From Rhodoferax sp. (GTDB lineage: Bacteria > Pseudomonadota > Gammaproteobacteria > Burkholderiales > Burkholderiaceae_C): a stretch of DNA of 64,000 bases. The notes under the pieces were generated by a model. That model was not told the origin of the DNA, did not search any database, and worked only from the letters and a program-made list of their open reading frames with translations. The position numbers were made by a program, and so were the translations under genes. Within the stretch, counting starts at the first letter, position 1; each line of letters opens with the position of its first letter. The stretch is from the NCBI GenBank assembly GCA_019449595.1, contig JAGRPL010000014.1, positions 1-64,000 of the forward strand, read 5' to 3'. Positions 1 through 8,390 of the stretch are shown piece by piece.

Positions 1-139
1 CGTCCTGGCCTTTCTGGGCGGCCAGCTGCTTCAGGCGGATGGCGGTGGACAGCCCGCCGGGGCCGCCGCCGACGACGACAACGTCGTATTCCATCGCTTC
101 ACGGGGGCCGTACTGGGCCAGAATTTCCTCGTTGGTCAT
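1..139 (-). CDS. Electron transfer flavoprotein-ubiquinone oxidoreductase, N-terminal part
   Basis: Only the first 46 residues are in the window; the gene runs off the left edge. The protein starts MTNEEILAQYGPREAMEYDV and continues into a dinucleotide-binding loop of the form VVVVGGGPGG, followed by a helix rich in Leu, Lys and Ala. This N-terminus is characteristic of betaproteobacterial ETF-QO, a membrane-associated FAD and 4Fe-4S enzyme that passes electrons from reduced ETF to ubiquinone. It lies 75 bases after the thiolase gene on the same strand. Two acyl-CoA dehydrogenases upstream would need ETF and ETF-QO as electron acceptors, so the location makes sense. The start codon has no clear Shine-Dalgarno sequence. 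The family call rests on the N-terminus alone. Confidence 0.8.
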   Translation of the reverse strand, partial: MTNEEILAQYGPREAMEYDVVVVGGGPGGLSTAIRLKQLAAQKGQD

Positions 140-197
140 GGCTGAAATTAGTAGTTAAAAATGACTCTGGCCTTTGTGGAATGCGTGTAGACAGCTA

Positions 198-212
198 TGC
201 ATTTGATATGCA
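198..212. repeat. Short inverted repeat TGCAT-N5-ATGCA between thiolase and ETF-QO
   Basis: A perfect 5-bp inverted repeat (TGCAT, spacer TTGAT, ATGCA) lies in the 75-base gap after the thiolase stop codon and upstream of the ETF-QO start. It could be a regulator site for separate control of ETF-QO, but it is short and could be chance. No T tract follows, so it is not a terminator. Confidence 0.3.
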
Positions 213-214
213 CA

Positions 215-1417
215 TCACACTCGTTCCAGAATCAGCGCAATGCCCTGCCCCACGCCAATGCACATGGTGCACAGCGCGTAGCGTCCGCCCGTGGCGTGCA
301 GCCGGTTCACCGCCGTGGTCACCAGGCGCGCACCGCTGGCCCCCAGCGGGTGGCCCAACGCAATGGCCCCGCCCCAGGCGTTGACGCGGGCGTCGTCGTC
401 CTTCAGGCCCAACTGGCGCAGCACGGCCAGGCCCTGCGCGGCGAAGGCTTCGTTGAGTTCGATGACGTCCAGCTGCTCCAGGCTCAGGCCAGTGAGCGCC
501 AGCACTTTCTGCGTGGCCGGCAGCGGGCCCATGCCCATGGTGCGCGGGGCCACACCGGCGGTGGCCATGCCGATGATGCGGGCCCTGGGGGTGAGGCCGT
601 TCTTGGCGGCGCTGGCTTCATCGGCCAGCAGCAGGGCGCAGGCGCCGTCGTTCACGCCGCTGGCGTTGCCGGCAGTCACCGTGCCACCTGGGCGCACGAT
701 GGGTTTGAGCCGGGCCAGGGCTTCCGGGCTGGTCTCGCGCGGGTGTTCGTCCTGGCTGACGACGATGGCGTCCCCTTTCTTCTGGGGGATGGTGACGGGG
801 GTGATTTCACGGGCCAGGTGGCCGGCCTGCTGGGCGGCAACGGCTTTCATCTGGCTGGACAGGGCCATGCGGTCCTGGGCTTCGCGCTCAATCTTGTATT
901 CGACGGCGACGTTCTCGGCGGTCTCGGGCATGGAGTCCACACCGTACTTTTCCTTCATCAGCTTGTTGATGAAGCGCCAGCCGATCGTGGTGTCGTAGAC
1001 GGCGTTGGCGCGGCTGAAGGCGGATTCCGCCTTGGGCATGACAAAGGGTGCGCGGCTCATGCTCTCCACGCCGCCAGCGATCATCAATCCGGCCTCACCC
1101 GATTTGATGGCCCGGGCGGCCGTACCCACGGCATCCAGGCCCGAGCCGCACAGGCGGTTGAGGGTGGCGCCGGGCACTTCCAGGGGCAGGCCGGCCAGCA
1201 GGCTGGCCATGTGGGCGACGTTGCGGTTGTCTTCACCGGCCTGGTTGGCGCAGCCATAGAGCACGTCGGTGATGCTGGCCCAGTCCACGCCCGGGTTGCG
1301 TGCCATGAGGGCCTTGAGGGGGATGGCGCCCAGGTCGTCGGTGCGTACGCTGGCGAGGGCGCCGCCGTAGCGTCCGATGGGGGTGCGAATGGCGTCGCAG
1401 ATGAAGGCTTGGTTCAT
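215..1417 (-). CDS. Acetyl-CoA acyltransferase of the 3-oxoadipyl-CoA thiolase type
   Basis: A 400-residue thiolase. The start is taken at MNQAFICDAIRTPIGRYGG because the thiolase fold begins there and GGGAG lies just upstream; the open frame extends 16 codons further without family similarity. The nucleophile Cys is in NRLCGSGLDAV near residue 90, the His is in GHPLGASGARL, and the second catalytic Cys is in CTMCIGVGQG near the C-terminus. The segment YGCANQAGEDNRNVA is typical of 3-oxoadipyl-CoA thiolases (PcaF/PaaJ), which cleave a 3-oxo-dicarboxylyl-CoA. In this operon the expected substrate is 3-oxopimeloyl-CoA, giving glutaryl-CoA and acetyl-CoA. That substrate is inferred from the neighbours. 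A role in the beta-ketoadipate pathway remains possible. Confidence 0.88.
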   Translation of the reverse strand: MNQAFICDAIRTPIGRYGGALASVRTDDLGAIPLKALMARNPGVDWASITDVLYGCANQAGEDNRNVAHMASLLAGLPLEVPGATLNRLCGSGLDAVGTAARAIKSGEAGLMIAGGVESMSRAPFVMPKAESAFSRANAVYDTTIGWRFINKLMKEKYGVDSMPETAENVAVEYKIEREAQDRMALSSQMKAVAAQQAGHLAREITPVTIPQKKGDAIVVSQDEHPRETSPEALARLKPIVRPGGTVTAGNASGVNDGACALLLADEASAAKNGLTPRARIIGMATAGVAPRTMGMGPLPATQKVLALTGLSLEQLDVIELNEAFAAQGLAVLRQLGLKDDDARVNAWGGAIALGHPLGASGARLVTTAVNRLHATGGRYALCTMCIGVGQGIALILERV

Positions 1418-1490
1418 GGTCAGTCTCCCAAAAAAAGTATTCGGCGCCCCGGACGTGCCCACCACGCCGGCTGCGCACCCACCGGCCTGA

Positions 1491-3530
1491 TCAGCTCAGC
1501 AGCACGGACAAATCACCCAGCACACCGCCGTAGCCGGCCGCCTGGACCAGCGCCTGCAGGTCGCTCTCCAGCGTGGCCCGGTCTTGCTGGCGGGCCCAGA
1601 ACACCGGGCCGCCTTCCCAGCGCGGGAAGCCGTAGCCTTGCACCAGCACCACGTCGATGTCGCTGGCGCGGCTGGCCACTCCTTCGGCCAGCAGCAGCGC
1701 GGCTTCGTTGACCATGGCCAGGAGCGCCCGGCGCTGGATCTCGGGGGCCCCGATGGCGCGGCGCGCAATGCCCCGCGCGGCGGAGGCTTGCGTGATCAGC
1801 TCGCGCACCGTGGCATCGCTCGCCGCGGCACGCTTGCCGTCCGGGTAGGTGTAGTAGCCCGCACCGGCCTTGCGGCCAAAGCGGCCCTGCTCGCACAGGC
1901 CGTCCAGGATGGGCACATAGCGCTCGCGGGGGTCGCGCGTGGCGGCCTGCGCCTTGCGCATGCGCCAGGCAATGTCCAGCCCGGAGAGGTCGGCCACCGC
2001 AAACGGCCCCATGGCCATGCCGAACGCCTGCAGGGCAGCGTCCACCTCTTCGGGCCAGGCGCCGTCTTCCAGCAGGAACTCGCACTGCTTGCGGTAGGCG
2101 TTGTAGATGCGGTTGCCGATGAAGCCAAAGGCATTGCCCGCCACCACGGCCTGCTTGCGCAGCCGCTTGGCCAGGGCCAGCCCCGTGGCCAGCACGTCAG
2201 GGGCGGTCTGGCCGCCACGCACCACCTCCAGCAGCCTCATGACGTTGGCGGGGCTGAAGAAATGCAGACCCAGCACGTCCTGCGGGCGCGCGGTGACGTT
2301 GGCAATGGCGTCCACATCCAGGTACGAGGTGTTGGTGGCCAGCACGGCACCGGGGCGGGCGTGGCTGTCAATCGCCGCAAAGACGCCCTGCTTGATGGCC
2401 AGGTCCTCGAACACGGCCTCGATCACCAGGTCGGCCCGCGCCAGCTCGCGCCAGTTGGTTGTCAGCGCCAGGCGCACCACGCGGACCTGCGCCTGCGCAG
2501 CCGCCATCTTGCCCTCGGCCACCCGGCTGCTGTAGTGCGTGCGGATGCGCTCACCGGCGGTGTCCAGTGCCGGCGCATCCTTTTCCACCAGCAGCACATC
2601 CAGGCCCGCATCCAGGGCGCTGATGGCAATGCCGGTGCCCATAGTGCCACCGCCAATCACGGCCACCACCTGCACCGCCCGCGCACAGGCCGGCTGGCTG
2701 GCTGGCAGCTTCCAGGCATCGCGCTCGGCGAAGAACTGGTGGCGCAAGGCAAAAGCCTCCGGCGACACGCGCAGCCGCTGGAACGCGGCCCGCTCACCGG
2801 CCAACGCCTCGTCAAAGGACAGCGTGGCCGCCGAGCGGACGGCGGCAATGGCGGCCACCACGGCGGGGCGCCCCTTGCCGGCGCGCAGCGCGGCCTGGGC
2901 CGCCTGCTCCACAACCGCCGGATCTTCCACCGGCACGGTTTCGTCGCGGATACGCTGCTTGGTGCCCGGCAAGGCCCGGGCATAGGCCACGGCTGCGGCG
3001 CGCAGGTCGCCCGGCACCACGGCATCAATCAGGCGCAAGGCCACGGCCTGGCTGGCGGGCAGGCGCTCACCGCTGCAGACCAGCTGCAGGGCACGGGCCA
3101 CCCCGGTGCGCCGGGGCACACGCTGGGTTCCGCCGGCGCCGGGAATGATGCCCAGCGTGACCTCGGGCAAGCCCACCACGGTCTCGGCGCTGGCAATGCG
3201 CGCGTCGCACGCCAGGGCCAGCTCGAAGCCGCCGCCCAGCGCCGCGCCGTGCAGGGCCGCCAGCACCGGCTTGGTGCAGGCCTCGACCATGGCAATCACC
3301 GTGGGCAGCTGCGGCGCCTGCAGCGGCTGGCCGAACTCGCGCAGATCGGAGCCGGCAATGAAGGACGACCCGGCGCCCAGCAGCACGCCGGCCTGCAGGC
3401 CGCTGTCGTGTTCCAGTTCCTCGAGGGCCTGCAGCAGGCCGCGGCGGACCTCCAGCGAGCCGGCATTCACCGGGGGGTTGTCAATCACGATGACGAGGAC
3501 ATCCCCGTCCCGCTCGGTACGTACTTGCAT
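1491..3530 (-). CDS. Bifunctional enoyl-CoA hydratase / 3-hydroxyacyl-CoA dehydrogenase (FadB/FadJ-like)
   Basis: A 679-residue fusion, slightly shorter than E. coli FadB or FadJ (over 700). The N-terminal crotonase domain (about 1-190) has both catalytic glutamates, in GGGFELALACD and in LPEVTLGIIPGAGGTQ. The Rossmann domain begins near residue 290 with VAVIGGGTMGTGIA. The dehydrogenase His lies in LGLHFFSPANVM, and a C-terminal helical domain follows. The protein hydrates enoyl-CoA and oxidises the 3-hydroxyacyl-CoA with NAD+. It sits 32 bases after an acyl-CoA dehydrogenase and 73 before the thiolase, so dehydrogenase, bifunctional enzyme and thiolase make a full beta-oxidation round. From context the substrate is probably pimeloyl-CoA-derived, comparable to PimF of Rhodopseudomonas palustris; this is inferred. 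Confidence 0.9.
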   Translation of the reverse strand: MQVRTERDGDVLVIVIDNPPVNAGSLEVRRGLLQALEELEHDSGLQAGVLLGAGSSFIAGSDLREFGQPLQAPQLPTVIAMVEACTKPVLAALHGAALGGGFELALACDARIASAETVVGLPEVTLGIIPGAGGTQRVPRRTGVARALQLVCSGERLPASQAVALRLIDAVVPGDLRAAAVAYARALPGTKQRIRDETVPVEDPAVVEQAAQAALRAGKGRPAVVAAIAAVRSAATLSFDEALAGERAAFQRLRVSPEAFALRHQFFAERDAWKLPASQPACARAVQVVAVIGGGTMGTGIAISALDAGLDVLLVEKDAPALDTAGERIRTHYSSRVAEGKMAAAQAQVRVVRLALTTNWRELARADLVIEAVFEDLAIKQGVFAAIDSHARPGAVLATNTSYLDVDAIANVTARPQDVLGLHFFSPANVMRLLEVVRGGQTAPDVLATGLALAKRLRKQAVVAGNAFGFIGNRIYNAYRKQCEFLLEDGAWPEEVDAALQAFGMAMGPFAVADLSGLDIAWRMRKAQAATRDPRERYVPILDGLCEQGRFGRKAGAGYYTYPDGKRAAASDATVRELITQASAARGIARRAIGAPEIQRRALLAMVNEAALLLAEGVASRASDIDVVLVQGYGFPRWEGGPVFWARQQDRATLESDLQALVQAAGYGGVLGDLSVLLS

Positions 3531-3562
3531 GGCGCCAGATTTCCTGTGGGTCGTGGGTGCGT

Positions 3563-4723
3563 TCAGTCGCGCTTCATCAGCTGCTTGCCGATGATGAGTT
3601 GTTGGACCTGCGTGGTGCCTTCGTACAGGCGCAGCAGGCGCACGTCGCGGTAGAAGCGCTCCACCGGGTATTCGTTGATGTAACCGGCACCACCGTGCAC
3701 CTGCACGCCGCGGTCGGCCACGCGGCCCACCATCTCGGTGGCAAACAGCTTGGCGCAGGACACGCGCATGGAGATGTCGGGGTCGGACACATGGGCCGGC
3801 TTGCCGTCGAAGCGTTTGGCCACCTCCTGCACCAGCGACCAGCCGGCCAGCAGCTCCGCCTGGCTGTCGGCCAGCATGGCCTGGATCAGCTGGAACTCGC
3901 CGATCGCCTTGCCGAACTGCTTGCGGTCGTGGGCATAGGCGGCGGCATCGTCCAGAATGCGCGACGCCGAGCCACAGGCTACGGCCGAGATGTTCAGGCG
4001 GCCGCGGTCGAGCACCTTCATGGCGGTCTTGAAGCCCTGGCCGGACACGCCGCCAATGATGTTGGCCGCCGGTACGCGCGCGTTTTCCAGGATCACGTCG
4101 CAGGTCATGGTGCCGCGCTGGCCCATCTTCTTGTCCTTCTTCCCGAGCTTGATACCTGGCGTGTTCGCCGGAACGATGAAGGCCGATATGCCGCCGGCAC
4201 CGGGGCCGCCGGTGCGGGCCATCAGGGTGAAGGCGCCGGCGCGCGGCGCGTTGGTGATGAAGCGCTTGGTGCCGTTGAGCACGTAGTGGTCACCGTCCAA
4301 TTCGGCGCGGGTCTTGAGCGAGGCGGCATCGGTGCCGGCATCGGGCTCGGTCAGGGCGAAGGACATGATGAGTTCGCCGCTGGCCACCCGGGGCAGGTAC
4401 TGGGCTTTCTGCTCGGGCGTGCCGTCCATCAGGATGCCCTGCGAGCCGATGCCGATGTTGGTGCCGAACACGGAGCGGAACGCCGGCGCGGTGCGGCCCA
4501 GCTCGTAGTTGACCAGCACCTCCTGGCTCACGGACAGGCCAATGCCGCCGTACTCCTCGGGAACGGTCAGGCCAAACAGGCCCATTTCCTTCATGTCGTC
4601 GATGATGTCGGCCGGCACCTCGTCGTGCTCTTCCAGGTGGTTTTCCGCCGGCACCAGGCGCTCGCGCACAAAGCGCTGGACGGTCGCGAGCAGGAGCTCA
4701 AAGGATTCGGTATCTAAAGCCAT
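3563..4723 (-). CDS. Acyl-CoA dehydrogenase, probably for pimeloyl-CoA or another downstream acyl-CoA
   Basis: A 386-residue short-chain-type acyl-CoA dehydrogenase. The start MALDTESFELLLATVQRFV is chosen because the N-terminal helical domain begins there; the longer open frame adds 33 unrelated residues. FAD-binding and family signatures are present: FALTEPDAGTDA near residue 125, GQRGT, RKQFGKAIGEFQLIQ and a C-terminal RLLRLYEGTTQVQ. The Glu of YEGT corresponds to the classical catalytic base and is intact, unlike in the AliB-like paralogue at 7215-8372. The gene follows badK by 25 bases and precedes the bifunctional hydratase/dehydrogenase. The likely job is the first oxidation of pimeloyl-CoA after ring cleavage. 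R. palustris uses a two-subunit PimCD for this, so the substrate is uncertain. Confidence 0.85.
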   Translation of the reverse strand: MALDTESFELLLATVQRFVRERLVPAENHLEEHDEVPADIIDDMKEMGLFGLTVPEEYGGIGLSVSQEVLVNYELGRTAPAFRSVFGTNIGIGSQGILMDGTPEQKAQYLPRVASGELIMSFALTEPDAGTDAASLKTRAELDGDHYVLNGTKRFITNAPRAGAFTLMARTGGPGAGGISAFIVPANTPGIKLGKKDKKMGQRGTMTCDVILENARVPAANIIGGVSGQGFKTAMKVLDRGRLNISAVACGSASRILDDAAAYAHDRKQFGKAIGEFQLIQAMLADSQAELLAGWSLVQEVAKRFDGKPAHVSDPDISMRVSCAKLFATEMVGRVADRGVQVHGGAGYINEYPVERFYRDVRLLRLYEGTTQVQQLIIGKQLMKRD

Positions 4724-4748
4724 GGCGTCAGTCAGTTGGTATGAAAAA

Positions 4749-5525
4749 TCAGCGGTGGGTGAACACCGGTTTGCGCTTGTCCAGGAAGGCGTGCATGCCC
4801 TCGTGGGCGTCTTCGCTGGCAAAGCGGGCGTGCAGCTGGCGCCGCTCGAAACCGATGCCCTCGGTCAGCGAGGCCTCCCAGGCCCGGTTCACTGATTCCT
4901 TGATGGCCATCAGCGCCGGCAGCGAGTAGGTGGCAATGCGGCTGGCCAGCGCCAGCGTTTCTTCCAGCAGGCGCGCATCAGGTACCACGCGCGAGACCAG
5001 TCCGTAGCGGTCGGCCTCGTCGGCACTGAGGGCGCGGGCGGACAGGCACATGTCCATGGCCTTGGCCTTGCCGATGGCCCGCGGCAGGCGCTGCGTGCCG
5101 CCGGCGCCCGGCAGCATGGCGAGCTTGATCTCCGGCAGGGCAAACTGCGCCGACTCGGCGGCAATGACCAGGTCACAGGCCAGCGCCAGCTCGCAGCCGC
5201 CACCCATGGCAAAGCCGGCCACCGCGGCGATGACGGGCTTGCGCACACGGCGGATGGTTTCCCAGTTGCGGGTGATGAAGTCGCTCTGGTAGACGTCCAT
5301 GTAGGACCAGTCCGCCATGGCGGCAATGTCGGCGCCGGCGGCAAAGGCCTTGGCGCTGCCCGTGATGACGATGGCGCCAATGGTGGCGTCGCCGTCCAGG
5401 GCCAGCAGGGCCGCGCCCAGCGCGTCCATCAGGGCGTCGTTGAGGGCGTTGAGCTGCTGGGGCCGGTTGAGCGTGATGACGCCGACGCGGCCCTCGGTGC
5501 GCACCAGGATGAGGTCGTCGGCCAC
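4749..5525 (-). CDS. badK: Cyclohex-1-ene-1-carboxyl-CoA hydratase (BadK-like)
   Basis: A 258-residue crotonase-fold hydratase. It starts with GTG at 5525, one base after the aliA stop; the Shine-Dalgarno AAGGA lies in the last aliA codons, so the two are translationally close. Both hydratase glutamates are present, in GGGCELALACD and LPEIKLAMLPGAGGTQ. Features that fit BadK rather than a generic FadB2 are the NWETIRRVRKPV region and the C-terminal FERRQLHARFASEDA-type ending. Its length equals that of R. palustris BadK as I remember it. It would add water to cyclohex-1-ene-1-carboxyl-CoA to give 2-hydroxycyclohexanecarboxyl-CoA. The assignment is strengthened by aliA, aliB, badI and badH next to it. 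Confidence 0.85.
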   Translation of the reverse strand: MADDLILVRTEGRVGVITLNRPQQLNALNDALMDALGAALLALDGDATIGAIVITGSAKAFAAGADIAAMADWSYMDVYQSDFITRNWETIRRVRKPVIAAVAGFAMGGGCELALACDLVIAAESAQFALPEIKLAMLPGAGGTQRLPRAIGKAKAMDMCLSARALSADEADRYGLVSRVVPDARLLEETLALASRIATYSLPALMAIKESVNRAWEASLTEGIGFERRQLHARFASEDAHEGMHAFLDKRKPVFTHR

Positions 5526-5526
5526 C

Positions 5527-7179
5527 TTACTTGTCCTTGCGCAACTCGTCCGCCAGCATCTCGCGCAGCTTGAACTTCTGCATCTTGCCCGATGGCGTGG
5601 ACGGGATGGAGTCGCGCACCACCAGCCGTTCGGGAACGTACTGCATGGCCACCTTCTGCGACTTCAGGAACTCGACGATGGAGGGAAGGTCCACCGTCTG
5701 CCCGGCCTTGGGCACCACGACGGCGCAGGCGCGCTCGCCCATGCGCTCGTCGGGGTAGGCCACGATGGCCGCCATGGCGATGGCCGGATGGCGGTACAGC
5801 AGGGCCTCGATTTCCACCACGGGAATGTTCTCGCCGCCGCGGATGATCACGTCCTTGCTGCGCCCGGTGATGCGTACGTAGCCGCGCTCGTCCAGCCGCG
5901 CCAGGTCGCCGGTGTCGAACCAGCCCTCGGCATCGGTGGCGTTGAGCTGCGAGCGCTTGAGGTAGCCGCCAAAGTTGGAGCAGGAACGCACGTAGAGCTT
6001 GCCGGCCTGGCCTGCCGGCAGGATGCTGCCGTCGGGATCAACCACCTTCAGTTCCACGCCGGGCAGGGGGCAGCCGTCGGTGTTGACGGCGCGCTCGTCC
6101 TCGTCATCGGGCTGGATCAGGGTCACGGCGCCGTTTTCGGTCATGCCCCAGGCCGAGACAATCTTGGTGCCCAGCACGCGGCGGGCCTGCTCCACCAGCG
6201 GGCCCGGAATGGGGGCGCCGGCGCACAGGAAGATCTTGAGCGTGGGAACGGTCTTGCCCGATTCCTCCACGTTCTTGGCCAGGTCGGTCAGGAAGGGCGT
6301 GGACGCCATGGTGAAGCTGATCGACTCGGCACGGATCAGGTCAATGGCGCGCAGCGGCTCCCAGATGTCGAGCAGTACCACGCTCTGGCGCAGCAAAATG
6401 GGCATCATCAGCCCGTACATGAAGCCGGTCTGGTGCGCCATGGGCGAGGCCATCAGCACCGCGTCGTCCTGGCTCAGCTTCAGGCGCTGGGCGTACGGAA
6501 TGATGTTGGCCATGGTGGTGTTGGCCGTGTGCATGACGCCCTTGGGCTCGCCGGTGGTGCCCGAGGTGTAGATGAGCTGCGTCACGTCATCGGGGCCCGG
6601 GCGGTTGCGCGTGAGGATGTCGCGGGCGTCCGGCGCGCTCTCCCAGGCGGGTTCGCTCAGCAGCTTCTCAAAGCTGTTGTCGCCGGCGCCGCCAACCACC
6701 ACCACCTGCTGCAGGTCGGACAGACTGGGTCGCAGGGCGGTCACCATGGCTTCATAGTCGAAGCCGCGGAACACCTTGGGCACGATGACGACCTTGGCCT
6801 CGCCGTGCTTGAGCATGAACGACAGTTCGCGCTCGCGGAAGATGTGCATCAGCGGGTTCATGACCGCGCCAATGCGCGAACACGCCAGGTAGGTGATGGT
6901 GAACTGCCACCAGTTGGGCAGCTGGCAGGCGACGATGTCGTTCTTGCCCACGCCCAGACGGGCCAACCCCACCGCCACGCGGTCGGCCATGGCGGCCAGC
7001 TCGCGGTAGGTGAAGCGCTTGACGGCACCGGTTTCCGCCTGCACGGCGGTCAAGGCCAGCTTGTCCGGGCAACTGGCCACGCACGCGTCCAGCTCACCGT
7101 TGATGGTCCGGTCGTGCCACAGGCCCTGGGCGATGCTGGCAGCGCGGCGGGGGGCAATGAGTACGGCGTCAAATTCCAT
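5527..7179 (-). CDS. aliA: Cyclohexanecarboxylate-CoA ligase (AliA-like)
   Basis: A 550-residue acyl-CoA synthetase of the adenylate-forming family. The start MEFDAVLIAPRRAASIAQGL is preceded by GAGGAGACAAG; a longer open frame upstream is the antisense/shifted overlap with aliB. The ATP-binding motif LIYTSGTTGEPKGV lies near residue 195. The hinge region FDTGDLARLDERGYVRITGR is near 400, and the C-terminal catalytic Lys is in TPSGKMQKFKL. The enzyme would form cyclohexanecarboxyl-CoA from the acid, CoA and ATP, yielding AMP and pyrophosphate. The gene lies 35 bases after aliB. Family membership is certain; the ring substrate is inferred from the complete pathway around it. Confidence 0.87.
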   Translation of the reverse strand: MEFDAVLIAPRRAASIAQGLWHDRTINGELDACVASCPDKLALTAVQAETGAVKRFTYRELAAMADRVAVGLARLGVGKNDIVACQLPNWWQFTITYLACSRIGAVMNPLMHIFRERELSFMLKHGEAKVVIVPKVFRGFDYEAMVTALRPSLSDLQQVVVVGGAGDNSFEKLLSEPAWESAPDARDILTRNRPGPDDVTQLIYTSGTTGEPKGVMHTANTTMANIIPYAQRLKLSQDDAVLMASPMAHQTGFMYGLMMPILLRQSVVLLDIWEPLRAIDLIRAESISFTMASTPFLTDLAKNVEESGKTVPTLKIFLCAGAPIPGPLVEQARRVLGTKIVSAWGMTENGAVTLIQPDDEDERAVNTDGCPLPGVELKVVDPDGSILPAGQAGKLYVRSCSNFGGYLKRSQLNATDAEGWFDTGDLARLDERGYVRITGRSKDVIIRGGENIPVVEIEALLYRHPAIAMAAIVAYPDERMGERACAVVVPKAGQTVDLPSIVEFLKSQKVAMQYVPERLVVRDSIPSTPSGKMQKFKLREMLADELRKDK

Positions 7180-7214
7180 GGTCTTGTCTCCTCGTTGTAC
7201 GAACTCTTTGTGGT

Positions 7215-8372
7215 CTAGGCGGGAACGAACTTGCGGCCGGCCCGGGTGCGGGCGATGATGGTCTTCATGATCTGGGCGGTTCCGTCCCCGATCTGGAAGC
7301 CCAGCACGTCGCGCAGGCGCTGCTCCATCAGGCCGCGGTCGTAGCCGCCGTGGCCGTAGCACAGCAGGCACTGGTGGATCACGTCGTAGGCCAGCTTGGG
7401 GCCCCACCACTTGGCCATACCGGCCTCGGCGGTGTGGGGCAGGCCCTTGTCCTTGAGCCACAGGCCCTGCAAGCACAGGAGGCGGGCGCCTTCGACTTCG
7501 GTGTCGAACTGCGCCAGTGGGTGCGTCACCCCCTGGAAGGCCGACAGCGGCTGGCCAAACGCCTGGCGCTCGGTGATGTACTGCCAGGTTTCCTCCAGCG
7601 CCACGCGGGCCACGGACAGGCACTGCAGGCCAATGAGCGAGCGCGAGAAATCGAAGCCGTGCATCACCTGCACGAAGCCCTTGTTCTCGTCGCCCAGGCG
7701 GTGGCTCACGGGAATGCGCACGTTCTCGAAGAAGATGGAACCGCGGCCAATGGCGCGCTGGCCGTGGCAGTCAAAGCGGTTGGTCGTGACGCCTGGTGTG
7801 TGCATGGGCACCAATAACGCGGTCACGCCGTGGGCACCCGACTCCGGCGTGCCGGTTCGGCCGAACACCACGGCAATGTCGGCCTGGTCGGCCGCGGAGA
7901 TGGAGGTCTTCTCGCCGTTGATGACGTAGAAGTCGCCTTCGCGCTCGATGCGCAGGCGCAGGTTGGCCGCGTCCGAGCCGCCACGCGGCTCGGTCAGCGC
8001 GATGGCGCAGATGGCCTCCCCCCGAGTCAGCTTCTGCAGCCAGGGCGTGACCACTTCGGGGGCACCGTATTTGGACAGGATCTGCCCATTCAGCGAGGCC
8101 AGCAGGTTGAGGTAGGAGAAGCTCAGGTCGGCACGGGCGATTTCCTCGTGGATCACACCCGCGGCCAGACAGCCCATGCCCAGGCCGCCGAATTGCTCCG
8201 GCAGTTCGGGGCAGATGAACCCGAGCTCACCCATCTCGCGCAGCAGTTCCCGGTCCAGCACGCGGGTCTTGTCACGTTCCAGGAAACCGGGGGCCACGCG
8301 TTCGGTGGCAAAGCGGCGCGCCGTCTCGGCCAGCGCCTGCAGGTCTTCGTCGATGTAGGGATTCGGGTTCAT
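7215..8372 (-). CDS. aliB: Cyclohexanecarboxyl-CoA dehydrogenase (AliB-like)
   Basis: A 385-residue acyl-CoA dehydrogenase with the usual three-domain layout: an N-terminal helical domain, the flavin region ALTEPRGGSDAANLR near residue 125, and a C-terminal helical domain with RQAFGQPLSAFQGV. The position that in most family members reads YEGT, with the catalytic Glu, here reads GDGTAQIMK, that is Asp. A changed base is compatible with an alicyclic substrate. The product would be cyclohex-1-ene-1-carboxyl-CoA, with electrons passed to ETF. The gene is 18 bases after badI and 35 before aliA. AliB of R. palustris catalyses this step; the substrate here is inferred from context. Confidence 0.85.
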   Translation of the reverse strand: MNPNPYIDEDLQALAETARRFATERVAPGFLERDKTRVLDRELLREMGELGFICPELPEQFGGLGMGCLAAGVIHEEIARADLSFSYLNLLASLNGQILSKYGAPEVVTPWLQKLTRGEAICAIALTEPRGGSDAANLRLRIEREGDFYVINGEKTSISAADQADIAVVFGRTGTPESGAHGVTALLVPMHTPGVTTNRFDCHGQRAIGRGSIFFENVRIPVSHRLGDENKGFVQVMHGFDFSRSLIGLQCLSVARVALEETWQYITERQAFGQPLSAFQGVTHPLAQFDTEVEGARLLCLQGLWLKDKGLPHTAEAGMAKWWGPKLAYDVIHQCLLCYGHGGYDRGLMEQRLRDVLGFQIGDGTAQIMKTIIARTRAGRKFVPA

Positions 8373-8390
8373 CGTGTCGTCTCCAGAGGC

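Noticed and set aside
197..3653. Long plus-strand frames opposite the thiolase and the bifunctional hydratase/dehydrogenase
   Set aside because: They have antisense-type composition, no start signals, and cover genes with complete catalytic motifs on the other strand.
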